In this document: piece by piece, positions 25,340 through 34,190 of the stretch
How the letters are laid out: each line of letters begins with the position of its first letter
Numbering within the stretch: the stretch's first letter is position 1
DNA from: Acidimicrobiales bacterium
GTDB lineage: Bacteria > Actinomycetota > Acidimicrobiia > Acidimicrobiales > SHLQ01
Reading direction: 5' to 3'
Length of the DNA stretch: 64,000 nucleotides
NCBI GenBank assembly: GCA_020629635.1
Contig: JAHDCX010000012.1
Span: 107,219 to 171,218 of the forward strand
Notes under the pieces: model-generated
What the model saw: the letters and a program-made list of their open reading frames with translations, nothing else
Told to the model about the DNA's origin: nothing
Databases searched by the model: none
Translations under genes and position numbers: made by a program

Positions 25340-26223
25340 TCACGGTGGTCGGTTCGGCGAACCTTGATCTCGTCGTGTCGGTTGATCGCCATCCCGCAAC
25401 GGGAGAGACGGTCCTCGGGGGCGACACGTCACGCTTTCCCGGCGGGAAAGGAGCCAACCAGGCCGTCTCGGCCGCCCGACTCGGCGGCGACACGAGCTTC
25501 GTCGGGTGCATCGGCGAGGATGCGGCGGGCGAGACCCTCACCCGATCGCTCGCCGATGCCGGCATCGACCTCGGGTCCATGGAGCGCTCCTCGAGACCGA
25601 GCGGTTTGGCGTTCATCACGGTCGACAGCGACGGCGACAACGCGATCGTCGTCAGCCCCGGGGCGAATGACGCGCTTCTCCCCGAGCACGTGACGACCGA
25701 CGCCGTACGCGACGCCGACATCGTCCTTCTCCAGCTCGAGGTACCGATGGCGACGGTGGCGGCGGCCGCCGCCCATGCGTCCGGGGTCGTGATTCTCGAC
25801 CCTGCTCCTGCCCGGCCGCTCCCCGCGGAGTTGCTCGACACCATCGACGTGCTCGTGCCGAACGAGACCGAACTCGCGATGCTCGCGGGCGTCGATCCGG
25901 ACGGCCCGATCGACGACCTCGCAACTGCCGCACGAACGCTCGGCCCACCGACGGTGATCGTGACGCTGGGAGCTCGAGGTGCGCTCATCGTGACCGCGGA
26001 TTCGGCAACGCTGATCAGCGCGCCGACGGTCGCTCCCGTCGACACGACTGCGGCGGGCGACGCGTTTCGTGGCGCGTTGGCCGTCGGGCTTGACGCTGGT
26101 CGCCCACTCGAAGAGGTGGTGACCGCCGCGGTGCGGGTCGGCGCCGCAACCACGATGGTGGCCGGGGCCCAGCCAGCCCTGCCGAGCTGGTCCGACGTGG
26201 ACGAACGGATCGGCACCACGTGA
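25336..26223 (+). CDS. rbsK: Ribokinase (PfkB family)
   Basis: Phosphorylates D-ribose. The 295-residue protein has the PfkB N-terminal signature FPGGKGANQAVSAARLGG, the sugar contact region VVGSANLDLVVSVDRHP and the C-terminal anion-hole/catalytic motif DTTAAGDAFRGALAVGL (catalytic Asp in GDAF). It lies next to a nucleoside hydrolase, which releases ribose from nucleosides, giving a simple salvage pair. GTGA overlaps at both ends indicate coupled translation. Confidence 0.9.
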   Translation: MITVVGSANLDLVVSVDRHPATGETVLGGDTSRFPGGKGANQAVSAARLGGDTSFVGCIGEDAAGETLTRSLADAGIDLGSMERSSRPSGLAFITVDSDGDNAIVVSPGANDALLPEHVTTDAVRDADIVLLQLEVPMATVAAAAAHASGVVILDPAPARPLPAELLDTIDVLVPNETELAMLAGVDPDGPIDDLATAARTLGPPTVIVTLGARGALIVTADSATLISAPTVAPVDTTAAGDAFRGALAVGLDAGRPLEEVVTAAVRVGAATTMVAGAQPALPSWSDVDERIGTT

Positions 26224-27137
26224 GCGACGCAGCGTTTCTACTCGACTGCGATCCGGGGATCGACGACGCTTTTGCCATCTTTTGCGCAAGTGCCTTCGGA
26301 GACTGCTCGAAGATCGCCACGGTGAGCGGCAACGTCCCGATCGAGCACACGACGCGCAACGCTCGCTACGTCGCCGAACTGGCTGGACTCACGGCGACGA
26401 TCCATCGCGGCTCGGATCGCCCTCTCCGCGTCGAGGCATCCTTTGCCGGCGAGGTCCACGGCCCGGCTGGGCTTGGCACCTCCGAGACGCCGGATTCATC
26501 GATCACCGAATCAGCGATGACTGCAATCGACGCGATTGTCGAGCACGGCTCGACAATCGGCGCGGTCTTCGTCGCGACGGGACCGCTGACGAACATCGCT
26601 CGGGCATTTCAGCAGGCTCCGGAGCTCGTGGACACGATCGGCCATCTGCATTGGATGGGCGGCTCCCTCGGACCCGGCAACGTCACCGCGCACGCCGAGT
26701 TCAACGCATGGGCCGATCCCCATGCGGCCAAGCAGGTGCTCGAATCCGGTGTGACGATGACCATGTATGGGTTGAACCTCACCCACCAGGTCAGGATGTT
26801 TCCCGAGCACTCGTCCCGCCTGCGAGCTTCTGGGACGCCGACCGGCCGGTTGGCTGCCGACTGGCTCGACTTCTATGCATCCCGGGGGGCACCGGGGTCC
26901 GGCCAACCAATGCACGACCCGTGCGCGATCCTCGGACATCTGCGCCCCGATCTGTTCGACTTCGAGCAGATGGTCGTGCGCGTGGATGCCGATGAGGCGG
27001 CCACGCGAGGAGCTACGGTGAGCGTCGCATCGGAGGACGAAGGCGGATCGTCGATACGCGTGGCGGTCAGCGCGTCCGTCGACGAGATCCTCGACCTCAT
27101 CATCGATGCCGCGACGCTGCCAACTCCCCGCAGGTGA
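26220..27137 (+). CDS. Inosine-uridine preferring nucleoside hydrolase
   Basis: Hydrolyses ribonucleosides to base and ribose. The 305-residue protein starts with the calcium-binding signature FLLDCDPGIDDAFAIFCA (DxDxxxDD) and contains VATGPLTNIARA and WMGGSLGPGNVTAHAEFNAWADPHAA, typical of the IUNH fold. Base preference cannot be told from sequence. The GTG start overlaps the ribokinase stop. A distant paralogue lies at 46798. Confidence 0.9.
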   Translation: MSDAAFLLDCDPGIDDAFAIFCASAFGDCSKIATVSGNVPIEHTTRNARYVAELAGLTATIHRGSDRPLRVEASFAGEVHGPAGLGTSETPDSSITESAMTAIDAIVEHGSTIGAVFVATGPLTNIARAFQQAPELVDTIGHLHWMGGSLGPGNVTAHAEFNAWADPHAAKQVLESGVTMTMYGLNLTHQVRMFPEHSSRLRASGTPTGRLAADWLDFYASRGAPGSGQPMHDPCAILGHLRPDLFDFEQMVVRVDADEAATRGATVSVASEDEGGSSIRVAVSASVDEILDLIIDAATLPTPRR

Positions 27138-27141
27138 CGAC

Positions 27142-27789
27142 ATGTTGGAAGATCTCGAGAATGCAGCGCCCGTCGAGTGGATTCGGGACCTCTTCGTCGA
27201 TGCAGACGCCGAATCCATGTTCGGCTGGATGGTGGTCGGTTGGGCGGTCCTCGCCGGGGTCCTGATCGTTCTGGATCGAACCGGCTCCATACTTCTCGGA
27301 CGGTCTCGTCCGCTGCAGCAATCGCCGCCCGCACGGGCCCGCGTCTGGCGATGGCGGCGAAAGTCCGTACCCGAGCTGTTTGCGCGGCACACGACCACCA
27401 CGATCACCCCTGCGCCACGTCCGGCGCCGAAGCTCGCATCGATGGCCGCCTTGCCAGCTGGCCCGCCGGTCGACGTCCGAGGCGAAGACGCCATTGCCCT
27501 TTCGGGCGTCGGAGTCGATGACGAGACCTTCTGGTCTGGAATGGCCGACGATGGCGCGCCGTGGTTCGGTTCAGAGAACAACGCCCGTCTGCGGGGAGGT
27601 TCTGCCCCCCAGCGATACAACCCCGTGCTTGGGCGGATCGAGACGCTCGACCGATCTGCGACCACCGGCGCGGTCTTCTGGCCCCAACGGCCAGCCACGC
27701 GCATCGATCTTCATGACGGCTTCGGCCTCGACAACGTGGACGGCGGCGACCAGCTCGAGGAAGACCACGCTGAGCGTGTGCAGACATGA
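27142..27789 (+). CDS. Single-pass membrane protein, unknown
   Basis: A 215-residue protein beginning MLEDLENAAPVEWIRDLFVDADAESMFGWMVVGWAVLAGVLIVLDRTG. One N-terminal transmembrane helix (about 27-46) is followed by a basic, then acidic, cytoplasmic or low-complexity domain (WRWRRKSVPELFARHTTTTITPAPRPAP...). No recognised domain. It starts 5 nt after the nucleoside hydrolase gene and overlaps the next gene by 4 nt. Confidence 0.68.
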   Translation: MLEDLENAAPVEWIRDLFVDADAESMFGWMVVGWAVLAGVLIVLDRTGSILLGRSRPLQQSPPARARVWRWRRKSVPELFARHTTTTITPAPRPAPKLASMAALPAGPPVDVRGEDAIALSGVGVDDETFWSGMADDGAPWFGSENNARLRGGSAPQRYNPVLGRIETLDRSATTGAVFWPQRPATRIDLHDGFGLDNVDGGDQLEEDHAERVQT

Positions 27790-28343
27790 ACCCCGGACGC
27801 ACCCTGGCGGACCGCTTCCGGGCGCAGCGCACGGACCGTATCCGTGTCGACGAACAAGAGGTGATCTCGATGGTCGAGATCACCGTGTCCGAGCCGCTCG
27901 TGATCGAGGTGGTCGTCGAACAACGGCGCGACGACCACCAGGTGCTCATCGTTTCGACCTCGCTCGAGGCCACCCTCGGGCACGCCGACGGCGGAACGCT
28001 CGGGACCGAGGCCCGACTCGACATCGACGTGGAATCTCCGGTCGAGCTCGTAGTCCTGCCCGCTGACGGACCGCTTGTTGTACGCCTGTGGAACGCGTGG
28101 GACCTCGTCGGCGTCGAGCATGCGTGGACCGGAAACAGCGGCTGCATTCGCGAGGACCTACCGATCCCCGACGGCGCCCTCGGCCGGTTTCGGCTGTGGT
28201 GCAGTGACGGGCTCGGCGAGCCTTCGTTCGACGATCTCGTCGTCGTCGTCACGACCGCACAACTCGAGGATGCGGTTGCGGGCGAACGACGTGAGGCTCA
28301 TCTGCTCGACCTCGCTGCCTCGATGCTGTGGGAGGAAGAATGA
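27786..28343 (+). CDS. Unknown protein, last gene of the 23880-28343 operon
   Basis: A 185-residue, strongly acidic soluble protein rich in beta strands (MVEITVSEPLVIEVVVEQRRDDHQVLIVSTS, DIDVESPVELVVLPADGPLVVRLWNAW). No family recognised. ATG overlaps the upstream stop (ATGA), so translation is probably coupled to the membrane protein before it. Confidence 0.7.
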   Translation: MNPGRTLADRFRAQRTDRIRVDEQEVISMVEITVSEPLVIEVVVEQRRDDHQVLIVSTSLEATLGHADGGTLGTEARLDIDVESPVELVVLPADGPLVVRLWNAWDLVGVEHAWTGNSGCIREDLPIPDGALGRFRLWCSDGLGEPSFDDLVVVVTTAQLEDAVAGERREAHLLDLAASMLWEEE

Positions 28344-28461
28344 CCCAGGTGGGTGGTTCTTTCCTCGCCGGTGGGCCGTGTGGCACACTGTGCTTCAGGT
28401 GAACGAAGCTCCAGTCGACAGAACTGGGGTCCGTCACCGAGATATCACAACAAGGAACATC

Positions 28462-28611
28462 ATGAGCACGAACCAGACAACGGCGTCTGGCGATCGCCTC
28501 ACGTTGATCTGCTCCACGGGTCAGACCTCGGTCACCCGTCGACAGGCCGATGCGTGGTTGCGCCAACGTCAAGCAGCCAATCCCATCACGCAGATTCGCC
28601 GAGCGAGCTGA
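28462..28611 (+). CDS. Small protein (49 residues), hypothetical
   Basis: A short ORF, MSTNQTTASGDRLTLICSTG..., preceded at a good distance by aaggaa. It encodes a basic protein with a helical C-terminal half (RRQADAWLRQRQAANPI). Support is only the ribosome-binding site, its place in an otherwise empty 280-nt gap and a plausible composition. Confidence 0.45.
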   Translation: MSTNQTTASGDRLTLICSTGQTSVTRRQADAWLRQRQAANPITQIRRAS

Positions 28612-28625
28612 ACAGAAACAATCCC

Positions 28626-29105
28626 TCAGCCTGCTGAGGGTGCCTCGACGAATTCGACGATGACGCCATCGGTGGTCGGAGCCCGTTCGGCGTGTTCGAG
28701 CGTGGCAAGCATCCAGCGCGCCATCACCTGATTCGGTGCGCCCACCGGCGCGTCGATCACGAGCCCGCGGCGAGGGTGATCCTGCGTGACCAGCCAGGTC
28801 TCCGGGATCGCGAGTCCCGCGTCGGCAAGTTGATGAGCGAAGCGCGGGCCGAGCCGATGCTGGATGCCGATCTCGATCGGCGCGCCTTCGGTGATCACGA
28901 CTGTCCCGAGCGGGTTGGCGGGACCGCGTCCGGAGAACAGCGCAATCAACGGCGACTCGGAGGGTTGTGGACGATCAGGGTCCAGTTCTGGTTGCACATT
29001 GACCCAGCTACCTGGCCGCGAACGGGCCCTCCCCAGGAGGTCGCTCAGTGGTTCGATGTCGCCGCGGACGAGCCGGATGTAGTGCGTTTCTGGCGGGATC
29101 TTCAT
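28626..29105 (-). CDS. Hypothetical protein
   Basis: A 159-residue protein (MKIPPETHYIRLVRGDIEPLSDLLGRARSRPGSWVNVQPEL...), no signal peptide or membrane helix. The segment ANPLGTVVITEGAPIEIGIQHRLGPRFAHQLADAGL looks like a compact alpha/beta domain, but no family was recognised. It is divergent from the Nudix gene, 32 nt between start codons, and ends 14 nt before a convergent small ORF. Confidence 0.65.
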   Translation of the reverse strand: MKIPPETHYIRLVRGDIEPLSDLLGRARSRPGSWVNVQPELDPDRPQPSESPLIALFSGRGPANPLGTVVITEGAPIEIGIQHRLGPRFAHQLADAGLAIPETWLVTQDHPRRGLVIDAPVGAPNQVMARWMLATLEHAERAPTTDGVIVEFVEAPSAG

Positions 29106-29125
29106 CGGTGGTCGACCTCGTCTCC

Positions 29126-29131
29126 TACGAT
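29126..29131 (+). promoter_or_regulatory. -10 box of a putative leaderless promoter for the Nudix gene
   Basis: TACGAT lies 6 nt before the ATG at 29138 with no ribosome-binding site between. It supports that start over longer in-frame readings beginning further upstream. Confidence 0.45.
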
Positions 29132-29137
29132 ACGGCG

Positions 29138-29845
29138 ATGACGACGACGCTGCGCTTCGCCGCTACCGCTCTGCCCCTGCGTTGGTCTGACGATGGCCTG
29201 GAGGTGCTGATGATCCAGCGGCACCCCGACCTGAGCTTCGGCGGAATGTGGACCTTCCCCGGGGGCGCAATCGAACCGGTCGATGGTCCGGAACCCCCGG
29301 CCGTCGATGACGAGGAGCGTTACGACTGGCGCGCCCCCGGCCTCGTTGCCACGGCGGCGGCGGCAGCGGTTCGAGAAACGGCGGAGGAGACGTCGCTGCG
29401 TTGCAACCCGGCCGCAATGGCGTGGTTCTCACACTGGATCCCACCGACGCATGGCGCACCCAAACGATTTGCGACCTGGTTCTTTCTCGCGCCGGAGACG
29501 AGCGGCGACCTCGCGCTCGATCTGAGGGAAAACGTCGACGCTCGGTGGGTGTCGCCAGCTGCGGCGCTCCAAGAGGCGGCATCGGGGGACTTTCCACTCT
29601 CCGTCCCGACGTGGGTCACACTGGACGATCTTCAAGACGTCGGCTCCGTGGCCGCGCTCATCGACGCCACGGTCACCGCAGGGCCTCGCATCCATCACAC
29701 GGTGGCCGCTCCGCTCGACGGCCATCGAGTACTGATGTGGCTGGGTGACGATGGCTACACGTCGGCCGACCCGACCGCCGGGAGCCGACGCAATCGAGCC
29801 GTTGTCAACGAACGCCTGGTGGTGCTCCGGCGGGAGCGGTCCTGA
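29138..29845 (+). CDS. Nudix hydrolase (NUDT19/CoA-type insertion)
   Basis: A 235-residue Nudix protein. The Nudix box is split: MWTFPGGAIEP, then about 30 inserted residues, then AAAAAVRETAEETSL (REtxEE). An insertion between GG and RE is seen in NUDT19-like acyl-CoA or nucleotide-sugar pyrophosphatases. The substrate is unknown. It faces the whiB gene (convergent, about 3 nt apart). Confidence 0.85.
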   Translation: MTTTLRFAATALPLRWSDDGLEVLMIQRHPDLSFGGMWTFPGGAIEPVDGPEPPAVDDEERYDWRAPGLVATAAAAAVRETAEETSLRCNPAAMAWFSHWIPPTHGAPKRFATWFFLAPETSGDLALDLRENVDARWVSPAAALQEAASGDFPLSVPTWVTLDDLQDVGSVAALIDATVTAGPRIHHTVAAPLDGHRVLMWLGDDGYTSADPTAGSRRNRAVVNERLVVLRRERS

Positions 29846-29848
29846 GCG

Positions 29849-30181
29849 TCAGTGGGCGGTGCGGTCGAGCGCGGCCGCCGCACGGGTCTCGGCAACCTTG
29901 CGACGCCCGATGATCGGTGTCGTCGGTGCGTAGCCCGCGGAGGCCCGCTCCGACTCGGACTCGCCTCCCCAGTAGCCGAGCTCGAGGTTGGCACGGGCAT
30001 AGGTCCGGCATTCCTCGAGCACGTCGCACTGTTCACAGATGAGCCGAGCCTTCGCTTCCCGACGAACTCGTGCCTCTGGGCGTTCGGCGAACGGTGCGAA
30101 GAACAGTTCACTGTCCCCCACACATGCGCCTCGTCCCATCCACGAGGTTGTCGGTCCGGACACGGCAAGTGTGTCAGTCAT
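29849..30181 (-). CDS. WhiB-family [4Fe-4S] transcriptional regulator
   Basis: A 110-residue WhiB-like protein with the four cluster cysteines at 20, 49, 52 and 58 (GAC...CEQCDVLEEC), the turn motif GYWGGESESER and a basic C-terminal tail (IIGRRKVAETRAAAALDR). These are found only in Actinobacteria and their phages. The particular Wbl subtype is not certain. The start ATG was chosen to give the normal family length. Confidence 0.93.
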   Translation of the reverse strand: MTDTLAVSGPTTSWMGRGACVGDSELFFAPFAERPEARVRREAKARLICEQCDVLEECRTYARANLELGYWGGESESERASAGYAPTTPIIGRRKVAETRAAAALDRTAH

Positions 30182-30458
30182 CGCTGTCCTTGGTCCCTCC
30201 GTGAGGGCAGGACGGTCGCTCTGCCTCCGACGTCGTTGGTGACGTCGCCAAAGGCCGAGCGCGCCCGAAGGACCCTCACACTCCACTGCTTGCGGCCAAG
30301 ATGATGCGCGCGACCCAGTCGATGGTGCCAATAGTTTGCGCCGCGAGGCCCATCTGTTTTTGTGATGGGGTAGCTCGCGGGGTGCTAGCACACGAAGTGC
30401 CATCTGTCGAGATCGATCGACCTACACTTCGAGCACCGCCCACACAGGAGAACTCGCC
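30182..30458. other. Divergent intergenic region between whiB and thiolase
   Basis: 277 nt without a recognisable gene. It should contain both promoters. On the thiolase side the sequence caggaga precedes the ATG. A near-palindrome (ctagcacacgaagtgc, 30383-30398) is too weak to call an operator. Confidence 0.4.
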
Positions 30459-31658
30459 ATGGCCGAACCAGTGATCGTCGCCGCATCCCGTACCCCGATC
30501 GGCCGAGCCGCCAAAGGCTCGATGGTCGATGTCCGCCCCGACGACATGTCCGCGTTCATCATCGACGACGTGCTCTCCAAGGTTCCGGCGGTACCCAAGG
30601 ACGAGGTCGAAGACGTCATCTGGGGCATCGGCCAGCCGGCTGGTGAAGGCGGCTACAACGTGGCACGGGTCGCGTCACTGCTCGCCGGCCTCGAAGCCCC
30701 TGGCGTGACGGTCAACCGGTACTGCTCATCCTCCCTGCAGACGATCCGTATGGCCGCACACGCCATCAAGGCCGGCGAGGGCGATCTCTTCGTCGCCGGC
30801 GGCGTGGAGACCGTGAGCCGCTACGGACACGGCGCCTCGGACACCGGGCCACACAACGAGCACTTCGCCGCAGCCGAAGCCCGCACCGCAGAACGCTCCG
30901 CGGAAGGCGCCGACGTTTGGGAAGCGGGCGACATCGCCGACATCTACATTGCGATGGGCCAGACCGCCGAGAACGTCGCCCAAATGACGGGCATCAGCCG
31001 GGAGCGCCAGGACCACTGGGGCGTGCGCTCCCAGAATCGGGCCGAGGAATCGAAGAAGCGCGGGTTCTTCGAACGCGAGATCACGCCTTACACCCTTCCG
31101 GACGGCACCGTGATGGCCCACGACGACGGCATTCGTGATGGCACGACCTACGAGAAGGTCAGCCAGCTGAACCCAGTGTTCCGCCCCGACGGCACCATCA
31201 CTGCCGGCAACGCCTGTCCGCTCAACGACGGCGCCGCGGCCGTGGTCGTGATGAGCGACACGAAGGCTGAAGCCCTCGGCATCACGCCCCTCGCGCGCAT
31301 CGTGTCGAGCGGCGTGTCGAGCCTGCATCCCGAGATCATGGGGCTCGGCCCGATCGAGGCGATCCGCCAGGCGCTGGGCCGCGCCAACCTCACCGTTGAC
31401 GACATCGACCTGTTCGAGATAAACGAGGCGTTCGCGGTCCAGGTGCTCGGTTCGGCCGACGAGCTCGGCATCCCCGAGGAGAAGCTCAACGTGCACGGCG
31501 GTTCGATCGCCCTCGGACACCCCTTTGGCATGACCGGCTCGCGGATCATGGCAACGTTGCTCAACGGCCTCGAGGACACCGACAGCCGTTACGGCGTCGA
31601 GTCGATGTGTGTCGGTGGCGGCCAGGGCATGGCGATGGTCGTCGAGCGTCTGACGTGA
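30459..31658 (+). CDS. Acetyl-CoA C-acyltransferase (thiolase)
   Basis: A 399-residue type-II thiolase that cleaves or forms beta-ketoacyl-CoA. The active-site Cys89 lies in VTVNRYCSSSLQTI; the second cysteine is in ESMCVGGGQGMA, and the His motif is SIALGHPFGMTGSR. RBS caggaga. The stop overlaps the start of the HerA-like ATPase gene (GTGA), an unusual neighbour for a thiolase. It may be a fadA-type enzyme for fatty-acid degradation. Confidence 0.92.
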   Translation: MAEPVIVAASRTPIGRAAKGSMVDVRPDDMSAFIIDDVLSKVPAVPKDEVEDVIWGIGQPAGEGGYNVARVASLLAGLEAPGVTVNRYCSSSLQTIRMAAHAIKAGEGDLFVAGGVETVSRYGHGASDTGPHNEHFAAAEARTAERSAEGADVWEAGDIADIYIAMGQTAENVAQMTGISRERQDHWGVRSQNRAEESKKRGFFEREITPYTLPDGTVMAHDDGIRDGTTYEKVSQLNPVFRPDGTITAGNACPLNDGAAAVVVMSDTKAEALGITPLARIVSSGVSSLHPEIMGLGPIEAIRQALGRANLTVDDIDLFEINEAFAVQVLGSADELGIPEEKLNVHGGSIALGHPFGMTGSRIMATLLNGLEDTDSRYGVESMCVGGGQGMAMVVERLT

Positions 31659-34057
31659 GCAACCCACCTGCCGGCCATCTCCACCTCGGCGGGATCATCG
31701 ACCCGGAGACGGGCGACCGAACCGGAGATCATCTTCATCTCGAAGCGTCCGATCTGACGACGCACGGGGTCATCGTCGGCATGACCGGCTCAGGCAAGAC
31801 GGGCCTGAGCGTGATCATGCTCGAGGAGGCCCTGCTTCAGGGCATCCCGACGATCATCATCGACCCCAAGGGCGACATGGGCAATCTGTTGCTCACGTTT
31901 CCCGAGTTGGCGGGGTCGGACTTCGAACCGTGGGTCAATTCTGGAGACGCCGAACGCTCGGGCATCACCGTGGCCGAGCACGCAGAGAACACCGCCACGA
32001 TGTGGCGCGAAGGATTGGCCGGCTGGGGAATCGACGGCGACCGGATCGCTGCGCTTCGTCAGAACGCCGACTTCACGATCTACACGCCCGGGTCATCGTC
32101 GGGCGTTCCCCTCGACATCATCGGCGATCTGAAGGCCCCAGGTCCCGACACGTCGGCCGAAGCATTGGCCGATGAGGTCGAGGGGCTCGTGTCGTCCCTG
32201 CTCGGCCTGGTCGAGATCGATGCTGATCCGTTATCGAGCCGCGAGCACATCTTCTTGTCGAACCTGGTGCACCGGGCGTGGTCCTCCGGCACCGATCTGG
32301 ACCTGGCGGCGCTACTTGGCCAGATCCAGAATCCACCAATTCGCAAGCTCGGCGTGCTCGACCTGGAGAGCTTCTACCCCGCCAAAGACCGCACGGCGCT
32401 CCTGATGAAGCTCAATGGCCTGCTTGCGTCGCCGTCGTTTGCTGCGTGGACCGAAGGCGAGCCGCTCGACATCGACTCGATGCTCGGGCAGGGCCCCAAG
32501 GCGTCGATCATCTCGATCGCCCATCTGAGCGAGACCGAGCGACAGTTCGTGGTCACGCTGGTGTTGTCGAAGGTCGTCACGTGGATGCGGAGCCAGGCGG
32601 GCACGCCCGATCTTCGGGCCCTGATCTACATGGACGAAGTCTTCGGCTACGTCCCACCCACCGCTCAGCCGCCATCGAAGAAGCCGATCCTGACGATCCT
32701 GAAGCAGGCCCGCGCCTTTGGCGTCGGGCTCGTCCTCGCCACCCAGAACCCCGTCGACATCGACTACAAAGCGATCTCCAACGCCGGAACCTGGATGGTC
32801 GGGCGTCTCCAGACCGAGCGCGACAAGGACCGGCTCCTCGACGGAATGACCGCCTCGGGCGGCGGAGACAAAGGTCGGCTGAGCACGCTCATTTCTGCGC
32901 TCGACAAGCGTCAATTCCTCCTGCATCAAACACGTGCGTCCGCACCCACGGTGTTCGGAACCCGTTGGGCGATGTCGTACCTGCCTGGTCCGCTCACTCG
33001 GACGCAGATCTCTGCCCTGATGGATGGGCGGCGGGCGCCGTCCCAACCGCCCGCCAGCAACGCCTCGCGCGAACCGCAGGACGCTGCGCCAGCAGCGCCG
33101 GTTCGTGATCTCGCCGATGATGAGTCCGCGATGGCGCCCGATGTGGCCGATGGCGTACCGGTCCGCTGGATCGACCCGGCAGCCCCCTGGCTACGTGACG
33201 TTGGTGGCGATCCCGATGGCACCCGCTACGCGGCAGGCATTGCAACTCGAGTTCACCTGCTCTTCGACGACACCAAGGCCGACCTTCGACACGAGGTCGA
33301 ATGGGAGGCGATCATCTCGCCCGTCGACGACGAGATTGACCCCGACGACGCGATCGAGGTCGACTACGACGACCGAGACCTCCGGAGCGACCCGCTCCTC
33401 GAGGAACCCGTCTACGTCCTCCCAACGGCGAAGATCCACACCAAGACGCTGTTCTCTTCTGCACAGAGCAAGCTCAAGGACCGGTTGTACCGCAACGAAT
33501 CCCTCGAGTTGTTTCGCAACGACGAGCTCAAGCTCACCTCTCGCGTCGGCGAGTCGCGTGAGGACTTCGAACAGCGCTGTGTTGCCGAGGCCGGCGAGCG
33601 GGCCGACGAGGACGTCGCCAAGCTCCGCACGTCTCTCGAGAAGAAGGCCGACCGCGTCCGAGCCGCCATCGAGAAGGCCGAGGATCGAATCCGAGAGCTC
33701 GAGCACGATGTGTCCTCTCGCGGGCGTGAACAGGCACTCGACATCGGTATGAGCGTGCTCGGCAGCGTGCTCGGCGGCCGCCGGTCGACCCGCAGCATTC
33801 TCGGTGGAGCACGACGGGCTTCGTCCAAGGGACGGGTCAAGGCCAACGCCGAGGAACGTCTCCAGACCGCCGAGAACCGGTTGGCAGAAAAGGTCGACGA
33901 ACTGGACGAACTCGAGACCGAGCTCACCGATGCCCTGTTCGAGATCCAGTCGGACTGGGACGATCGAGCCCGTGAGATCGAGGTGCTCGAGGTCCCGCTC
34001 GAGAAAACCGACATCAGCGTGGACGAGTTCGCCCTCGTCTGGATTCCGCAGCGCTGA
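31655..34057 (+). CDS. HerA-like P-loop ATPase with long coiled coil
   Basis: An 800-residue protein. The N-terminal RecA-like ATPase has Walker A VGMTGSGKTGLSV (about 42-49), IIDPKGDMGNLL, ALIYMDEVFGYVPP and ILKQARAFGVGLVLATQNP, the HerA/VirB4/DUF853 type. The C-terminal half is acidic and then a long coiled coil (about 610-780: LRTSLEKKADRVRAAIEKAEDRIRELEHD). It resembles actinobacterial ATPases annotated as DUF87/DUF853 of unknown role. The GTG start overlaps the thiolase stop. No NurA-like nuclease gene is adjacent. Confidence 0.85.
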   Translation: MSNPPAGHLHLGGIIDPETGDRTGDHLHLEASDLTTHGVIVGMTGSGKTGLSVIMLEEALLQGIPTIIIDPKGDMGNLLLTFPELAGSDFEPWVNSGDAERSGITVAEHAENTATMWREGLAGWGIDGDRIAALRQNADFTIYTPGSSSGVPLDIIGDLKAPGPDTSAEALADEVEGLVSSLLGLVEIDADPLSSREHIFLSNLVHRAWSSGTDLDLAALLGQIQNPPIRKLGVLDLESFYPAKDRTALLMKLNGLLASPSFAAWTEGEPLDIDSMLGQGPKASIISIAHLSETERQFVVTLVLSKVVTWMRSQAGTPDLRALIYMDEVFGYVPPTAQPPSKKPILTILKQARAFGVGLVLATQNPVDIDYKAISNAGTWMVGRLQTERDKDRLLDGMTASGGGDKGRLSTLISALDKRQFLLHQTRASAPTVFGTRWAMSYLPGPLTRTQISALMDGRRAPSQPPASNASREPQDAAPAAPVRDLADDESAMAPDVADGVPVRWIDPAAPWLRDVGGDPDGTRYAAGIATRVHLLFDDTKADLRHEVEWEAIISPVDDEIDPDDAIEVDYDDRDLRSDPLLEEPVYVLPTAKIHTKTLFSSAQSKLKDRLYRNESLELFRNDELKLTSRVGESREDFEQRCVAEAGERADEDVAKLRTSLEKKADRVRAAIEKAEDRIRELEHDVSSRGREQALDIGMSVLGSVLGGRRSTRSILGGARRASSKGRVKANAEERLQTAENRLAEKVDELDELETELTDALFEIQSDWDDRAREIEVLEVPLEKTDISVDEFALVWIPQR

Positions 34058-34190
34058 GCCCACTCCCGCCGACGGGCGGAAGAAATTCCCACATCCAGGG
34101 GTCAGGACAACGCTCCTCGTGCCGATCTAAGGAAAAGCCGCGCGGATCGATCGAAATCCGAAACATCTGGCACGCGCCGAACGTCGTACG

